DNA of 64,000 nucleotides from Nitrospira sp. (lineage in GTDB: Bacteria > Nitrospirota > Nitrospiria > Nitrospirales > Nitrospiraceae). This document shows, one piece after another, positions 1 to 9,138 of this stretch. A model generated the notes under the pieces. That model worked only from the letters and a program-made list of their open reading frames with translations. It searched no databases and was not told the DNA's origin. Each line of letters opens with the position of its first letter. Positions within the stretch are counted from its first letter, which is position 1. Location: contig JARFXO010000005.1 of NCBI GenBank assembly GCA_029194665.1, positions 345,506 through 409,505 on the forward strand. The letters run 5' to 3'. The translations under genes and the position numbers were made by a program.

Positions 1-978
1 GTCGTGCTGAAACAGCAGGCGCTCCGCTACAAGAGCCAGGTCATGGTGGGACGGTCGCATGGCATTCATGGTGAGCCAATCTCATTTGGTCTGAAGATGG
101 CCCTGTGGTACGAAGAAGTCCGACGTCATCAGGCACGGTTGCGGCAGGCTCGGAACGAGATTGCCGTCGGCAAGTTGTCCGGCGCGATGGGGACCTTCGC
201 GCACCAGGCGCCCGCCATCGAAGTATATGTGTGTGACAAACTCGGCTTGAAGGTGGATCCCGTCTCGAATCAGGTCGTCCAACGTGATCGCCATGCCTTC
301 TATGCAACGGCGCTTGCCTTGCTTGCTGCAAGCATCGAGAAGTTTGCTACCGAGATTCGTCATCTTCAGCGCACGGAAGTGCTCGAAGCCGAAGAATTTT
401 TCTCCGAAGGACAAAAGGGATCGTCAGCGATGCCTCACAAACGGAACCCGATTGTCTCGGAGAACCTCTGCGGCTTGGCTCGGGTGGTGAGGGCCAACAG
501 CGTCGCAGCGATGGAAAACGTCGCACTCTGGCATGAACGCGACATCAGCCATTCGTCCGTCGAGCGGGTGATCATGCCGGACAGTACAATCTTGATCGAC
601 TACATGCTTGCCAAGGTGACGGATCTGATGAAGCACTTGGTCGTCTATCCGGATCGAATGAGGCGGAACCTCGAACTGACGGGCGGACTCATTTATTCGC
701 AGCGGTTACTGTTGACCTTGGTTGAGAAGGGGGCGCAGCGAAAGGAATCGTACGAAGCGGTTCAGCGCAATGCCATGGCATCCTGGAGGGGAGGGGGCGC
801 ACTACAAGAATTGGTCCTCAAAGACCCTTTTATTTCACAGCATCTCACAAAGAGTGAAATTGCCGCCTGTTTCAACCCGACACATTATCTGCGCCACCTG
901 GATCAGATCTATCGGCGGGTGTTCGGACGCAACAGGCAACGATCGCCCGACATCAGAACGAAGGGAGCGAGATCATGA
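1..978 (+). CDS. purB: Adenylosuccinate lyase, 5' end outside window
   Basis: Cytosolic lyase of purine synthesis; it splits SAICAR to AICAR and adenylosuccinate to AMP, releasing fumarate. The frame is open from base 1, so the N-terminal part is missing and about 325 residues remain. The fumarate-lyase signature SSAMPHKRNP lies near residues 140-150 of the visible part, and HGIHGEP and ERDISHSSVER are also typical of PurB. The stop overlaps the chlorite dismutase start (ATGA), and purC, purS and purQ follow on the same strand, which fits a purine operon. Family assignment is firm; the only uncertainty is the unseen start. Confidence 0.96.
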   Translation, partial: VVLKQQALRYKSQVMVGRSHGIHGEPISFGLKMALWYEEVRRHQARLRQARNEIAVGKLSGAMGTFAHQAPAIEVYVCDKLGLKVDPVSNQVVQRDRHAFYATALALLAASIEKFATEIRHLQRTEVLEAEEFFSEGQKGSSAMPHKRNPIVSENLCGLARVVRANSVAAMENVALWHERDISHSSVERVIMPDSTILIDYMLAKVTDLMKHLVVYPDRMRRNLELTGGLIYSQRLLLTLVEKGAQRKESYEAVQRNAMASWRGGGALQELVLKDPFISQHLTKSEIAACFNPTHYLRHLDQIYRRVFGRNRQRSPDIRTKGARS

Positions 979-1766
979 CTCGGTTACCTGTCAGGTGGCT
1001 GGTGCTGATTTGGTTGATGGTTGGTTCCTGGGGATCGAACGCTCAGGCGGCGGATCGAGAGAAGCTTCTCACTGAACCGGGAGCCTACGGCACGTTCGCC
1101 ATCTTCGCGCTCAATGAGGAGTGGACGAAGCAGGACCCAGCGACGCGGATCGTCCGTCTGACCTCGCTGAAAGGTGTGGTGGAACAGCATCGAGAGCATG
1201 TGGCAATCGATCTGTACCTCCTTCGAGGACTTTCCGATCAAGGCGACCTCATGTTCCGTATTCATGCTGCGGAATTCTACGAGACTCAGGAGTTTCTCCT
1301 GGATCTGCAGAGCAGCCAATTTGGGAAACAGCTCAAAACGGTCGGGATCATGCACGGGCTCACCAAGAAGCCGAATTATGTGCCGGGCTTCTCGGATCAG
1401 ATGAAGGCTGACTTGAATGCCATCAGTGAGCCCGGCAAGAAACCCTTTGCGATTGTGATTCCGATCCGGAAATCGGCCGACTGGTGGGGGCTGGATCAGG
1501 AGAAACGGGCCGCGATGATGCAAGAACATACCACCGCCACGCTGCCCTACTTGAAGACGGTCCAACGGAAGCTCTATCACTCCAGCGGACTGGACGATCA
1601 GGACTTCATTACCTATTTTGAAACCTCCAAGCTGGAAGACTTCCACAGCCTGGTGCTGTCGCTCGAAAAAGTGCAAGAATTCCGCTATACGCGGCGATTC
1701 GGACATCCGATCCTACTCGGTACGATGAAATCGTTGGACGAGGTTGTAGAACTGTTGGCGCAGTAA
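975..1766 (+). CDS. cld: Chlorite dismutase, periplasmic heme enzyme
   Basis: Heme b enzyme that converts chlorite to chloride and O2. The 263-residue protein starts with a signal peptide (hydrophobic stretch about residues 8-20, likely cleavage after AQA at residue 25), so it should act in the periplasm. After subtracting 25 residues, the positions match those I recall for the Nitrospira defluvii enzyme: proximal heme ligand His185 (mature 160), catalytic Arg198 (173), Lys166 (141) and Glu235 (210). The length fits the long, pentameric Cld group. It starts with ATG inside the purB stop and is followed 23 bp later by purC, an odd place for a detoxification enzyme. The function is well supported by residues; the physiological substrate in this organism is inferred. 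Confidence 0.95.
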   Translation: MTRLPVRWLVLIWLMVGSWGSNAQAADREKLLTEPGAYGTFAIFALNEEWTKQDPATRIVRLTSLKGVVEQHREHVAIDLYLLRGLSDQGDLMFRIHAAEFYETQEFLLDLQSSQFGKQLKTVGIMHGLTKKPNYVPGFSDQMKADLNAISEPGKKPFAIVIPIRKSADWWGLDQEKRAAMMQEHTTATLPYLKTVQRKLYHSSGLDDQDFITYFETSKLEDFHSLVLSLEKVQEFRYTRRFGHPILLGTMKSLDEVVELLAQ

Positions 1767-1789
1767 GTTGAACCATGTGAGGTCCGATC

Positions 1790-2494
1790 ATGGCGACGGG
1801 CGAGCTTCTGTACGAAGGCAAGGCGAAGAAGATCTTTTCGACGGGAAATCCCGACCAAATCGTGCAGTATTTCAAGGACGATGCGACGGCGTTCAACGCA
1901 CAGAAGCGCGGCACCATCGTCGACAAAGGCGTCATTAACAACAAGGTCTCGGAGCGGCTTTTTCGGCTCTTGGAGCAAGCTGGGATAGCGACACACTTTG
2001 TGGAGCGGTTGAATGACCGTGAAATGCTTACGAAGAGAGTCAGGATCGTACCCGTCGAAGTCGTGATCCGAAACGTCGTGGCGGGCAGTTTGGCCAAACG
2101 GCTCGGACTGAAGGAGGGGAACCGGGTGGATCCGGCGGTGGTTGAGTTTTATTACAAGAACGACGCTCTTGGCGATCCGTTGGTCAATGACGATCACCTG
2201 CGGCTGATGAATGTTGCGACGCCAGGCGTGTTGCGTGAGTTGCGTGAACTGGGGCACGGGATTAATAAGGTCATCAAACCCTTCTTCGCTGAGCGGATGA
2301 TGCAGCTCGTCGATTTCAAGCTCGAGTTCGGAGTCTTTCACAATAAACTGATTCTGGCAGACGAAATTTCTCCGGATACCTGCCGTTTCTGGGACATGAC
2401 GACCGGTGAGTCGATGGATAAAGATCGGTTTAGAAAGGATATGGGGAAGATCGAGGAGGCATATCAGGAGGTGTTGAAGAGGGTTTGCGGGTGA
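1790..2494 (+). CDS. purC: SAICAR synthetase
   Basis: Phosphoribosylaminoimidazole-succinocarboxamide synthase: it joins CAIR and aspartate using ATP in purine synthesis. The 234 residues are the usual bacterial length. LYEGKAKKIF at the N-terminus (residues 7-16), LVDFKLEFG (173-181) and DEISPD (191-196) are the family signatures. The ATG is preceded by a GAGG-type ribosome binding site 23 bp after cld. It is part of the purB-cld-purC-purS-purQ run. Confidence 0.97.
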   Translation: MATGELLYEGKAKKIFSTGNPDQIVQYFKDDATAFNAQKRGTIVDKGVINNKVSERLFRLLEQAGIATHFVERLNDREMLTKRVRIVPVEVVIRNVVAGSLAKRLGLKEGNRVDPAVVEFYYKNDALGDPLVNDDHLRLMNVATPGVLRELRELGHGINKVIKPFFAERMMQLVDFKLEFGVFHNKLILADEISPDTCRFWDMTTGESMDKDRFRKDMGKIEEAYQEVLKRVCG

Positions 2495-2648
2495 GAAGGG
2501 GACGGCGGGATCATCCTCATTGCTCGCGCAACGCGCATGCGGGACTGATTTGAGTGCGAACAGATCGGGCGATGCTCGTTGCATGCGCGCAGTTGAGGAC
2601 AACCCCGCCATCCCCTTCAAGAGAGAAAGGGGAGGAGAAAGGGAAAAG

Positions 2649-2867
2649 ATGCTGAGGGCATATCTGAATTATGGCCTGATCGCATCGGTGGTGGTTTGGG
2701 CGGCCATCGTTGGAGTGATGGCCTATCGGTTGAACGAGTCGCCCTGGCGGTGGGCGTTCGTTGGGCTGGTATTTGCCGGCGGACTGACCATCGCGGCCAT
2801 CTTGTGGATCAAGAAATATGTGGATCGGTTGAACGAAGCCGATGAAAAGCGGGAGACCAAGTCGTGA
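2649..2867 (+). CDS. Small two-helix membrane protein in the purine operon
   Basis: 72-residue protein with two hydrophobic segments (about residues 8-26 and 35-53) separated by a short charged loop, and a charged C-terminal tail. The frame is open from 2520, but the ATG at 2649 follows a purine-rich GGGGAGGAGAAAGG ribosome binding site, so the shorter form is preferred. The end overlaps the GTG start of purS by 4 bp, so the two are probably co-translated. No family recognised. Its place between purC and purS is unusual for a membrane protein. Confidence 0.75.
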   Translation: MLRAYLNYGLIASVVVWAAIVGVMAYRLNESPWRWAFVGLVFAGGLTIAAILWIKKYVDRLNEADEKRETKS

Positions 2868-3106
2868 AAGCCAAAATTCATGTAACGTTGAAGCAGGGCA
2901 TCTTGGATCCGCAAGGCAAAGCTATCGAACATGCGCTGGATTCCATGGGATTCAAGAATGTCGCAAATGTTCGCGTAGGAAAGTACATGGAGCTGGATCT
3001 TGATCAAAACGATAGGACCAAGGCTGAGGCCGAGATCAAAGGCATGTGTGAAAAGTTATTGGCGAACACCATCATTGAAGAGTATCGGTACGAATTGCAA
3101 AGCTGA
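2864..3106 (+). CDS. purS: FGAM synthase subunit PurS
   Basis: 80-residue small subunit that bridges PurL and PurQ in the FGAM synthase complex and helps channel ammonia. It starts with GTG overlapping the preceding stop. The pattern [20 protein letters not shown] followed by an ALDSMGF segment is characteristic of PurS. purQ follows after 29 bp, but its third partner purL lies 38 kb away on the other strand. Confidence 0.95.
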   Translation: MKAKIHVTLKQGILDPQGKAIEHALDSMGFKNVANVRVGKYMELDLDQNDRTKAEAEIKGMCEKLLANTIIEEYRYELQS

Positions 3107-3135
3107 CTGAACCTCAACGTCCTTCTTGTTGGGCT

Positions 3136-3831
3136 ATGAAAATCGGCGTCGTTGTCTTCCCCGGTAGCAATTGTGATCACGACTGCGAGCATGTCTTCAA
3201 GGACGTGCTGGGACAAGATGTGACGATGATCTGGCACAAGGAAACTTCTTTGGCCGGTGTGGATGCCATCATCCTGCCCGGCGGATTTTCGTACGGTGAC
3301 TATCTCCGGACTGGAGCGATTGCGCGGTTTTCTCCGGTGATGAACTCGGTGAAAGAATTTGCCTCCGGAGGTGGGTTAGTGCTCGGGATTTGCAATGGAT
3401 TCCAGATTCTCCTCGAGGCAGGACTACTGCCGGGCACCATGTTGCGGAATAGGTCGTTGCATTTTATCTGCCGCGAGACCTGCGTCAAAGTGGAGAATGC
3501 TGCGACGCCGTTTACGAATGTGTGCAGGTCCGGACAAGTGCTCAAGATCCCGATCGCTCACGCGGATGGGAACTACTACACCGATCCAGTGACGCTAGCC
3601 GGGCTTCAAGCCAATGCACAGATCATCTTCCGTTATTGTACGGCCGACGGGAAGGTGACGCCGGAAGCTTGCCCGAACGGCTCGCTCGATAATATTGCCG
3701 GCATCCGCAATGCCGAAGGCAATGTGTTGGGCATGATGCCGCATCCGGAACGTTGTGCCGAATCGGTTTTGGGCAACGAAGACGGGCGGGCTGTTCTGTC
3801 GTCAATAGTAGCGGGGATCAAGAAGGTGTGA
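3136..3831 (+). CDS. purQ: FGAM synthase glutaminase subunit PurQ
   Basis: Class I glutamine amidotransferase subunit that supplies ammonia to PurL. 231 residues. The nucleophile is Cys86 in GICNGFQ, and the His/Glu pair of the triad is in PHPER (His203, Glu205). [15 protein letters not shown] at the start is typical. It works with PurS upstream and PurL at 41.5-43.7 kb. The purine run ends here and is followed by the decayed relE copy. Confidence 0.96.
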   Translation: MKIGVVVFPGSNCDHDCEHVFKDVLGQDVTMIWHKETSLAGVDAIILPGGFSYGDYLRTGAIARFSPVMNSVKEFASGGGLVLGICNGFQILLEAGLLPGTMLRNRSLHFICRETCVKVENAATPFTNVCRSGQVLKIPIAHADGNYYTDPVTLAGLQANAQIIFRYCTADGKVTPEACPNGSLDNIAGIRNAEGNVLGMMPHPERCAESVLGNEDGRAVLSSIVAGIKKV

Positions 3832-3837
3832 AGATTA

Positions 3838-4065
3838 GGAGTGCCTACTCGGTCCTTCTCGCCTCCTACGGAGCGTCAACTCAAAACGCTCACCGAAGCG
3901 ATTCAGAAACGGTTCATCCCGAGCCTGAAGACCCTGCAGCACAATTTTCATCCACAGCGTCAGGGCATTCTCCGGAAAGGGACAACCTCTACCGCATCAG
4001 GGAAGGCGACTGCCGGTTCTCTATACGATTCAAGACAAGGAGCTAACCGTAATCCGAAATAACGT
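3838..4065 (+). pseudogene. Decayed RelE/ParE-type toxin gene
   Basis: Related to the intact toxin at 44810-45067. One frame reads PPTERQLKTLTEAIQKR then LKTLQ (compare PPAERQLKALAEAAQKR and LKALQ in the intact copy). A second frame then gives DNLYRIREGDCRF, and a third gives YTIQDKELTVI. At least two frameshifts therefore break the gene, and no antitoxin precedes it. It lies between purQ and the cupin gene, the same toxin-then-cupin order as at 44.6-45.1 kb. Clearly non-functional as read. Confidence 0.85.
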
Positions 4066-4071
4066 GGTTCA

Positions 4072-4374
4072 ATGCGTTATCGTACCCATCAGAAATTCTC
4101 AGTGCCGCTCGACCGTGACCAGGTCGCGCAAGACTGGCACCGGCGGGGGTATTCCTGTGACCTGTTTACCGATCCTCCCGGCAGGGAGTGGAATGATTTC
4201 GTTCATTCGGCGAGCGAGCTCGTAACCGTTATGGATGGGAAGCTTAGGCTGACCATCGACGGAGAAGAGATCATCGCAGAGCCGGGCGACGAAGTGTTTA
4301 TTCCGAAATCTGTTCGCCATTCCGTCAAGAATATTTCCTCCTCTATGACGCACTGGCTGTATGGGTACGATTAG
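4072..4374 (+). CDS. Small cupin-domain protein
   Basis: 100-residue single-domain cupin. The C-terminal half has the cupin pattern LTIDGEEIIAEPGDEVFIP followed by VRHSVKN, which would form the two conserved barrel motifs; substrate and metal are unknown. It follows the decayed relE by a few bases. A homologous but truncated copy of its first third lies at 44601-44686 behind the intact relE. Role inferred only from fold. Confidence 0.8.
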   Translation: MRYRTHQKFSVPLDRDQVAQDWHRRGYSCDLFTDPPGREWNDFVHSASELVTVMDGKLRLTIDGEEIIAEPGDEVFIPKSVRHSVKNISSSMTHWLYGYD

Positions 4375-4598
4375 AAGAAAAGTGTGCGAAGCACCGTTTC
4401 CACACAACGTGGGGCCTGTGAGATTTCGACCTACTACGGAACCCGGGCAGATCCTCCTCAATTTTAGGCCTGACAAATAGGTATCTGTTTCTGCTATCCT
4501 AGCGCCCGTTTCTCACCGCTAGACTCACTTTCCGCAGGCTTGAGACGGTTTGAGGCCACGCACCTCACTGTCGGTAGCCATCTAAAGGGGGAAAGTAG

Positions 4599-6137
4599 AT
4601 GTTTCCTAATTCCAGAGGCAACTCTCTCGTTGTCTTATCCTTGTTGCTGTCATTAACGGGTTGTCTCGCTATGCCGCATGTCGTTCACCCACCGCCGCCG
4701 ACACTACTGCCGGCAATCCCGAACCCCCTCTCGCCAACCACAGAGTCCACCGTCAGCTTTCCCGTTCAGGTGGACCTGTCGCCATTCATCCATGCTGCCA
4801 ACGATGACAGCATGATTCCCAAAAAGTTCGATCATTGGAGGAACTCCATCAAGCATCCTAAAGGGGCCGAGTATAAGTATTATGCTGAGCGGGATGATTT
4901 TGCTGTGGCACCTTCAGGTTCCCCTCAAGCCATCGGCACGAATCCTGGGAGAGTGATCCACGATTGGTGGAAGGGCATCGAACCACTTAGTTCTAGTTTA
5001 TTCATCAGCACAGCCCTTCGCTATAAGATTGGAGCCCATCCACTTCAATGTGGCGATGGCATCGAATGGCCTAAAAGAGCAACGCTCAATGGGAAGCTCA
5101 CCGTTGGCATGACACCGAATTACGGCGTGTCAGCATCAGTAACCGGGGTGACGCTGGACACCATTGACCCTTGCAAAATCAGCATCACCGATACCGATGT
5201 GTTTCAGGAAGTCAAAAATCAGCTGACAGAGCGAGTACGAGGTGGACTGAGCAACGCGGTCGCACGTATAAACACGTTGACAGCCAGATCCCGGGTGGAA
5301 GATGTCTGGCACACGCTGCGCAACCCCATACAACTAGAACCGGACGCGTGGCTCCTGCTCAACATCGGTCACGTGTGGCGCAGCGGCTTCTCTTCAGGGG
5401 GTGGAGACCTCATCGAGGACACTATTCATATAGCCGCGAAACCAGTTCTCGTGTTCGGTGCCGAACCACCATCTGCTGGCGGGGAGCTTCCTCAACTTGA
5501 AACCGAACCGGCTTCCACTGGATTCCATGGCGCCGCTGATGCCCAGTTGTATAGCACGCTGCCCAGGACACTTGCGAACCGGCTGGCTTCCACTGGCTTC
5601 CACGTCGTCGCTGACATCCCACTGGACTATCCCTCGCTGTCCCGATCGCTTGCAACGCGGTTGCAGGGGAAACGTGTCGCCGTGAAAGGAGACTTCATTC
5701 ACATCACCGATGCGGCCATTTTGGGCCGTGGTGGCAATCAAGTTGTTCTGCGGATTGCGTTTACGGGAGACGCCACCGGCCACCTGTATTTCGTGGGGAA
5801 GCCTGAAATCAACCCGTTTACCCAGTCCGTTCAGATCAGTGGCCTCCGCTTGGACCTCGATTCCGAACAGTTCCTCCAGAAGCGCGGCCCCGATTGGCTC
5901 ACCCGTTCTTCCATCAGAGGACTCGTTACGGATGAAGCCGTGCTCGGTGTGGCTCCGGCGATCGACCGCATGCGTGACCTCCTGACAAAGGTGCTCAATC
6001 GAGCGCTAAGTTCGACTCTCACCACGTATGGGAGCATCGCCTCGGTACAAGGCATCGGCGTGTTCGCCGATGTGAACACTCTGTACGTTCGGGTGATGAG
6101 TGACGGATCACTCAATCTGAAGGTCGATGATAAGTAG
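4599..6137 (+). CDS. DUF4403-type lipoprotein
   Basis: 512 residues with a lipoprotein signal (hydrophobic stretch, then lipobox LTGC with Cys22). After a proline-rich linker comes a long soluble region resembling the DUF4403 family of envelope proteins, which may bind lipids. An internal duplication of about 25 residues is visible: two copies of an ASTGFHxxAD...L.RxLAxRL unit are encoded at 5511-5585 and 5586-5663. A GGGGGAAAG ribosome binding site precedes the ATG. It lies alone between the cupin gene and a convergent permease. Family assignment moderate, biochemical function unknown. Confidence 0.75.
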   Translation: MFPNSRGNSLVVLSLLLSLTGCLAMPHVVHPPPPTLLPAIPNPLSPTTESTVSFPVQVDLSPFIHAANDDSMIPKKFDHWRNSIKHPKGAEYKYYAERDDFAVAPSGSPQAIGTNPGRVIHDWWKGIEPLSSSLFISTALRYKIGAHPLQCGDGIEWPKRATLNGKLTVGMTPNYGVSASVTGVTLDTIDPCKISITDTDVFQEVKNQLTERVRGGLSNAVARINTLTARSRVEDVWHTLRNPIQLEPDAWLLLNIGHVWRSGFSSGGGDLIEDTIHIAAKPVLVFGAEPPSAGGELPQLETEPASTGFHGAADAQLYSTLPRTLANRLASTGFHVVADIPLDYPSLSRSLATRLQGKRVAVKGDFIHITDAAILGRGGNQVVLRIAFTGDATGHLYFVGKPEINPFTQSVQISGLRLDLDSEQFLQKRGPDWLTRSSIRGLVTDEAVLGVAPAIDRMRDLLTKVLNRALSSTLTTYGSIASVQGIGVFADVNTLYVRVMSDGSLNLKVDDK

Positions 6138-6146
6138 TAATCCGGC

Positions 6147-7487
6147 TCACCGCAGAAACAGCAGCCAGAGGTAGATCGCACTAAGCGCCACGGACCCGAC
6201 CATGACTGGAAACCCGAACTTCAAGAACTGCCAAAAGGTAATCCGGTAACCGGCTCTTCGCGCGATGTCCACGATCACCACGTTGGCGCTCGCGCCGATG
6301 ATCGTGCCGTTACCACCTAAACAAGCCCCCAAGGCCAATGCCCACCAGAGTGGGATGATGTCCGGTTGATGGACCAAGGCGACGTACTCGGGAATCTCCG
6401 GATGTAGCGACCGGGCGAGATCGACGATCAACGGATTCATGGCGGCGACATAGGGAATATTGTCCACGACGGCGGAGAGGGCTGCCGATCCCCACAGCAC
6501 CGCCATGGTCGACCCGGTGAGATTCCCGCGTGTCACCGCCACCAGTTGATCAGCCAGATAACGGATCACGCCCACTTTAACCAACCCCCCCACCAGGATA
6601 AACAGGCCGATAAAGAAAAAGATGGTCTTCCACTCGACTTCAGCCAAATAGGTCAACTCTTCGGCATCCTCCGGCTTTCGTCTCGCATGGCCGATCAACA
6701 TGAATAGACTCGCTCCAAGCAGCGCGATCGTAGCCGGCTCCAGATGAACCAGAGAGTGGAGACAAAACCCCACGTTGACGACGATCAATAAGAACAGACA
6801 GCGACGCAAAAAATCCTTATCCGACACCGCTTCCCCTGAGCTCAGAGCGAGAACGGCCGCTCGCAGATGGGGTTCTACCGTCATCGATCGACCGAAGATG
6901 AGCCATATCGAACCCACGAAGACGGCCATGATGACGACCGCGATCGGTCCCATGACGAACAGGAAATCGAGATAGCTGAGATCGGCTTTGCTGGCGATCA
7001 TAATATTGGGTGGATCACCGACGAGCGTGGCAGTTCCACCGATATTGGAAGCGAGGGCTTCGGTCAGCAGAAATGGGATCGGATCCAGTTCCAACCGTTT
7101 TGCAATCGCCAAGGTGACTGGTGCCATCAGCAGGACGGTGGTGACGTTATCGAGCATGGCCGATTGCCCGGCTGTCAACAGGGCCAGCAGGACCAGTAGG
7201 CGAAACGGCTTTGCGTCCGCGCGCTGCGCCGCCCAAATGGCCAGGACTTCGAAGAGACCTGTCTCCCGCACGATGTTGACGATGACCATCATGCCGATCA
7301 GCAGAAAGACGACGTTATAATCGACGCCGAATTCGTGGGAATAAAACGCCTCCTCCTGCGACACCACGCCGAACACGATCATTAACGCCGCGCCGGACAA
7401 CGCCACAATCGTCTTGTGGAGCCGCTCCGTGACGATCAGCAGGTAACAGATGCTGAAAATGAGAAGGGCGACAGTGAGAGAAGACAT
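6147..7487 (-). CDS. ArsB/NhaD-type ion transporter permease
   Basis: 446-residue inner-membrane permease with about eleven hydrophobic segments. The duplicated ion-transporter fold is marked by SNIGGTATLVGDPPN (first half) and LGGNGTIIGASANVV (second half), as in the ArsB/NhaD/CitM-like superfamily. The frame is open back to 7559, but the ATG at 7487 has a GAGGAG ribosome binding site and matches the family start. Substrate (Na+/H+, arsenite or an organic anion) cannot be told from sequence; there are no arsenic genes nearby. Confidence 0.85.
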   Translation of the reverse strand: MSSLTVALLIFSICYLLIVTERLHKTIVALSGAALMIVFGVVSQEEAFYSHEFGVDYNVVFLLIGMMVIVNIVRETGLFEVLAIWAAQRADAKPFRLLVLLALLTAGQSAMLDNVTTVLLMAPVTLAIAKRLELDPIPFLLTEALASNIGGTATLVGDPPNIMIASKADLSYLDFLFVMGPIAVVIMAVFVGSIWLIFGRSMTVEPHLRAAVLALSSGEAVSDKDFLRRCLFLLIVVNVGFCLHSLVHLEPATIALLGASLFMLIGHARRKPEDAEELTYLAEVEWKTIFFFIGLFILVGGLVKVGVIRYLADQLVAVTRGNLTGSTMAVLWGSAALSAVVDNIPYVAAMNPLIVDLARSLHPEIPEYVALVHQPDIIPLWWALALGACLGGNGTIIGASANVVIVDIARRAGYRITFWQFLKFGFPVMVGSVALSAIYLWLLFLR

Positions 7488-7812
7488 CCAACTCCTCGGT
7501 GCTAAAAACGCATTGCTCAGAAATCCACACATTATCCGGTGCAGGTCGCGACAATGCAATCAGAGTCGGCTTTCTCATAGTTCACCCGACGCCATCAGGT
7601 CGAGCATGTGCTCATTTCTAAGCACGGCTGGAGCCGTTAGATAATGTGGTGTCCCTCGAGCTGACCATTACAACGGGACGACCTTGATCGTCTTGTGGAA
7701 GGCACAGAGTGGGTGAGCGATAACACCGGTTCGGATGCAATGACCGTCAAGATCCTTGTCATGAACCGATGTGTGGTAAGAAGGAAGGATTTGCTGCGCC
7801 CAGGAACGAGAA
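7488..7812. other. Intergenic stretch, no gene seen
   Basis: 325 bp upstream of the permease and downstream of the DUF882 gene, both on the - strand. Short frames here lack ribosome binding sites and protein-like composition. It presumably holds the permease promoter; no clear terminator hairpin with a T-run was found. Confidence 0.5.
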
Positions 7813-8385
7813 CTACCAATGCCGAAAGGGGCCGGAATCCAAGTGCACGTAGCTGGAACGTTTGTAGAATCCGACCCCGCCGTACCGCAGTTCGAGCGCG
7901 GCCTGGCGAAGCTTCGTAGGAGGAACACCGGGGATTAGAAGATCGATCGCTTGTCCTTGCATGTGTAAGCTGTTTTTGGCGACATGTCGGTCTGTCCGAA
8001 CCAACATGGCATTGTATTCGGGAGACCGAAAACCGGAAATCACACGAATTTCTTCCTGGATGCCGAGCTTGTTCTGCACCAAATTTACATGCTCCAGCAC
8101 GCGCACGTCGATCGCTCCGACTTCACCCGTGTAATGGCAGCGCAGGAGGTAATTTACATCATCAAGGGCGGTAAGGTCATAGTTCCCGTCTTCGTCTCGG
8201 TAGGTGACATCCAAGCGCTCGTTTGTCCACACATTCACCAACGCCAGCCTGCCCTCCGGAAGCTCACGAGCCTGCACTGGCTGTGGACGAACCAATCGTC
8301 CACTCAGGAGTAGAGTCCCCACCAAGGAAACGTGGAGAAACGCACGACGAGTCCATGCCAATGTGGACTGATCTGTAGTGTTCAC
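7813..8385 (-). CDS. DUF882 / M15-type murein peptidase, Tat-exported
   Basis: 190 residues. The N-terminus carries a twin-arginine signal (WTRRAFLHVSLVG followed by a hydrophobic run). The catalytic part resembles the YcbK/MepK DUF882 group of zinc peptidases: SLHMQGQAIDL supplies the His/Asp pair and YVHLDSG the final His. ISGFRSPEYN is also typical. Members cut cross-links in peptidoglycan; export to the periplasm is inferred from the signal. No obvious operon partner. Confidence 0.88.
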   Translation of the reverse strand: MNTTDQSTLAWTRRAFLHVSLVGTLLLSGRLVRPQPVQARELPEGRLALVNVWTNERLDVTYRDEDGNYDLTALDDVNYLLRCHYTGEVGAIDVRVLEHVNLVQNKLGIQEEIRVISGFRSPEYNAMLVRTDRHVAKNSLHMQGQAIDLLIPGVPPTKLRQAALELRYGGVGFYKRSSYVHLDSGPFRHW

Positions 8386-8737
8386 TGAGACAGCTCCCGT
8401 AAAGTATGGGCGGCGGTGATTACAAGAAATGGTGTCCTTGTAGCAAAAATCAATAACTGGGTCAAATAGGATTGTCCCTAGTCATAAAATAAGCCCAGCA
8501 TTCCGTATGACGTGTATGTAAATTCATCCATTATTTAATTAAATCTGTATGTATTTGCCTTCGTATTTTATAGAATGAGCGCTGCCTGCATTACATCGGT
8601 GGGATTTCGGGTCTCGCCAACTATGAGGCCAATTGGACTCATCTATATTCCACCTCTTACACCTATTCCAAAATCATTTTCTTTCTAGACTGTGTCGCAG
8701 GCCCCAGGTAAGATCAGAAAAAATCGGTAAAGCATGT
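8386..8737. other. AT-rich intergenic region between divergent genes
   Basis: 352 bp, clearly more AT-rich than the surroundings (for example around 8500-8580), separating the - strand DUF882 gene from the + strand response regulator. It probably contains both promoters, but I could not settle on -35/-10 pairs. No coding frame with support. Confidence 0.5.
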
Positions 8738-9103
8738 ATGGCCACCATTCTCGTCATTGACGACGAACAATCCATCCGAGGGCTGCTGAAAGAGGTCCTT
8801 GTCAGGGCAGGACACCGTGTGCTTGAAGCGGAGGATGGACGCAAAGGGCTCACGCTCTACCAGAAGGAGCCGGTCGACCTCGTGATTATGGACTTGTTGA
8901 TGCCGGAAACGGATGGTCTTGAGGCGACTCTTCAACTCACCCGCGAATATCTCGACGCCAAAGTGATCGCCATCACGGGAGCCCAAGGCGATCATAACTT
9001 CCTGGACGTTGCCAAGCTCTTCGGTGCGCGTCGCGCCTTTGAAAAGCCGTTCGACCTCAACAAACTCCTTGAAGCCGTCAAGGAAGAACTCGCCGCCGCC
9101 TGA
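8738..9103 (+). CDS. Single-domain CheY-like response regulator
   Basis: 121-residue receiver domain with no output domain. The acidic pocket is IDDEQ near the start, the phospho-acceptor Asp is in VIMDLLMP (about residue 53), the conserved Thr is in AITGA, and Lys is in FEKPF. The frame extends upstream to 8633, but the ATG at 8738 gives the canonical MATILVIDDE start. There is no histidine kinase in the window, so its partner and target are unknown. Confidence 0.92.
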   Translation: MATILVIDDEQSIRGLLKEVLVRAGHRVLEAEDGRKGLTLYQKEPVDLVIMDLLMPETDGLEATLQLTREYLDAKVIAITGAQGDHNFLDVAKLFGARRAFEKPFDLNKLLEAVKEELAAA

Positions 9104-9138
9104 AGATTTGGATAATGCCGGTCGCGTCCTGCGCGAAA

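Noticed and set aside
984..1706. Long open frame on the - strand across cld
   Set aside because: Antisense shadow of a gene with strong residue-level support; no ribosome binding site or protein-like motifs.
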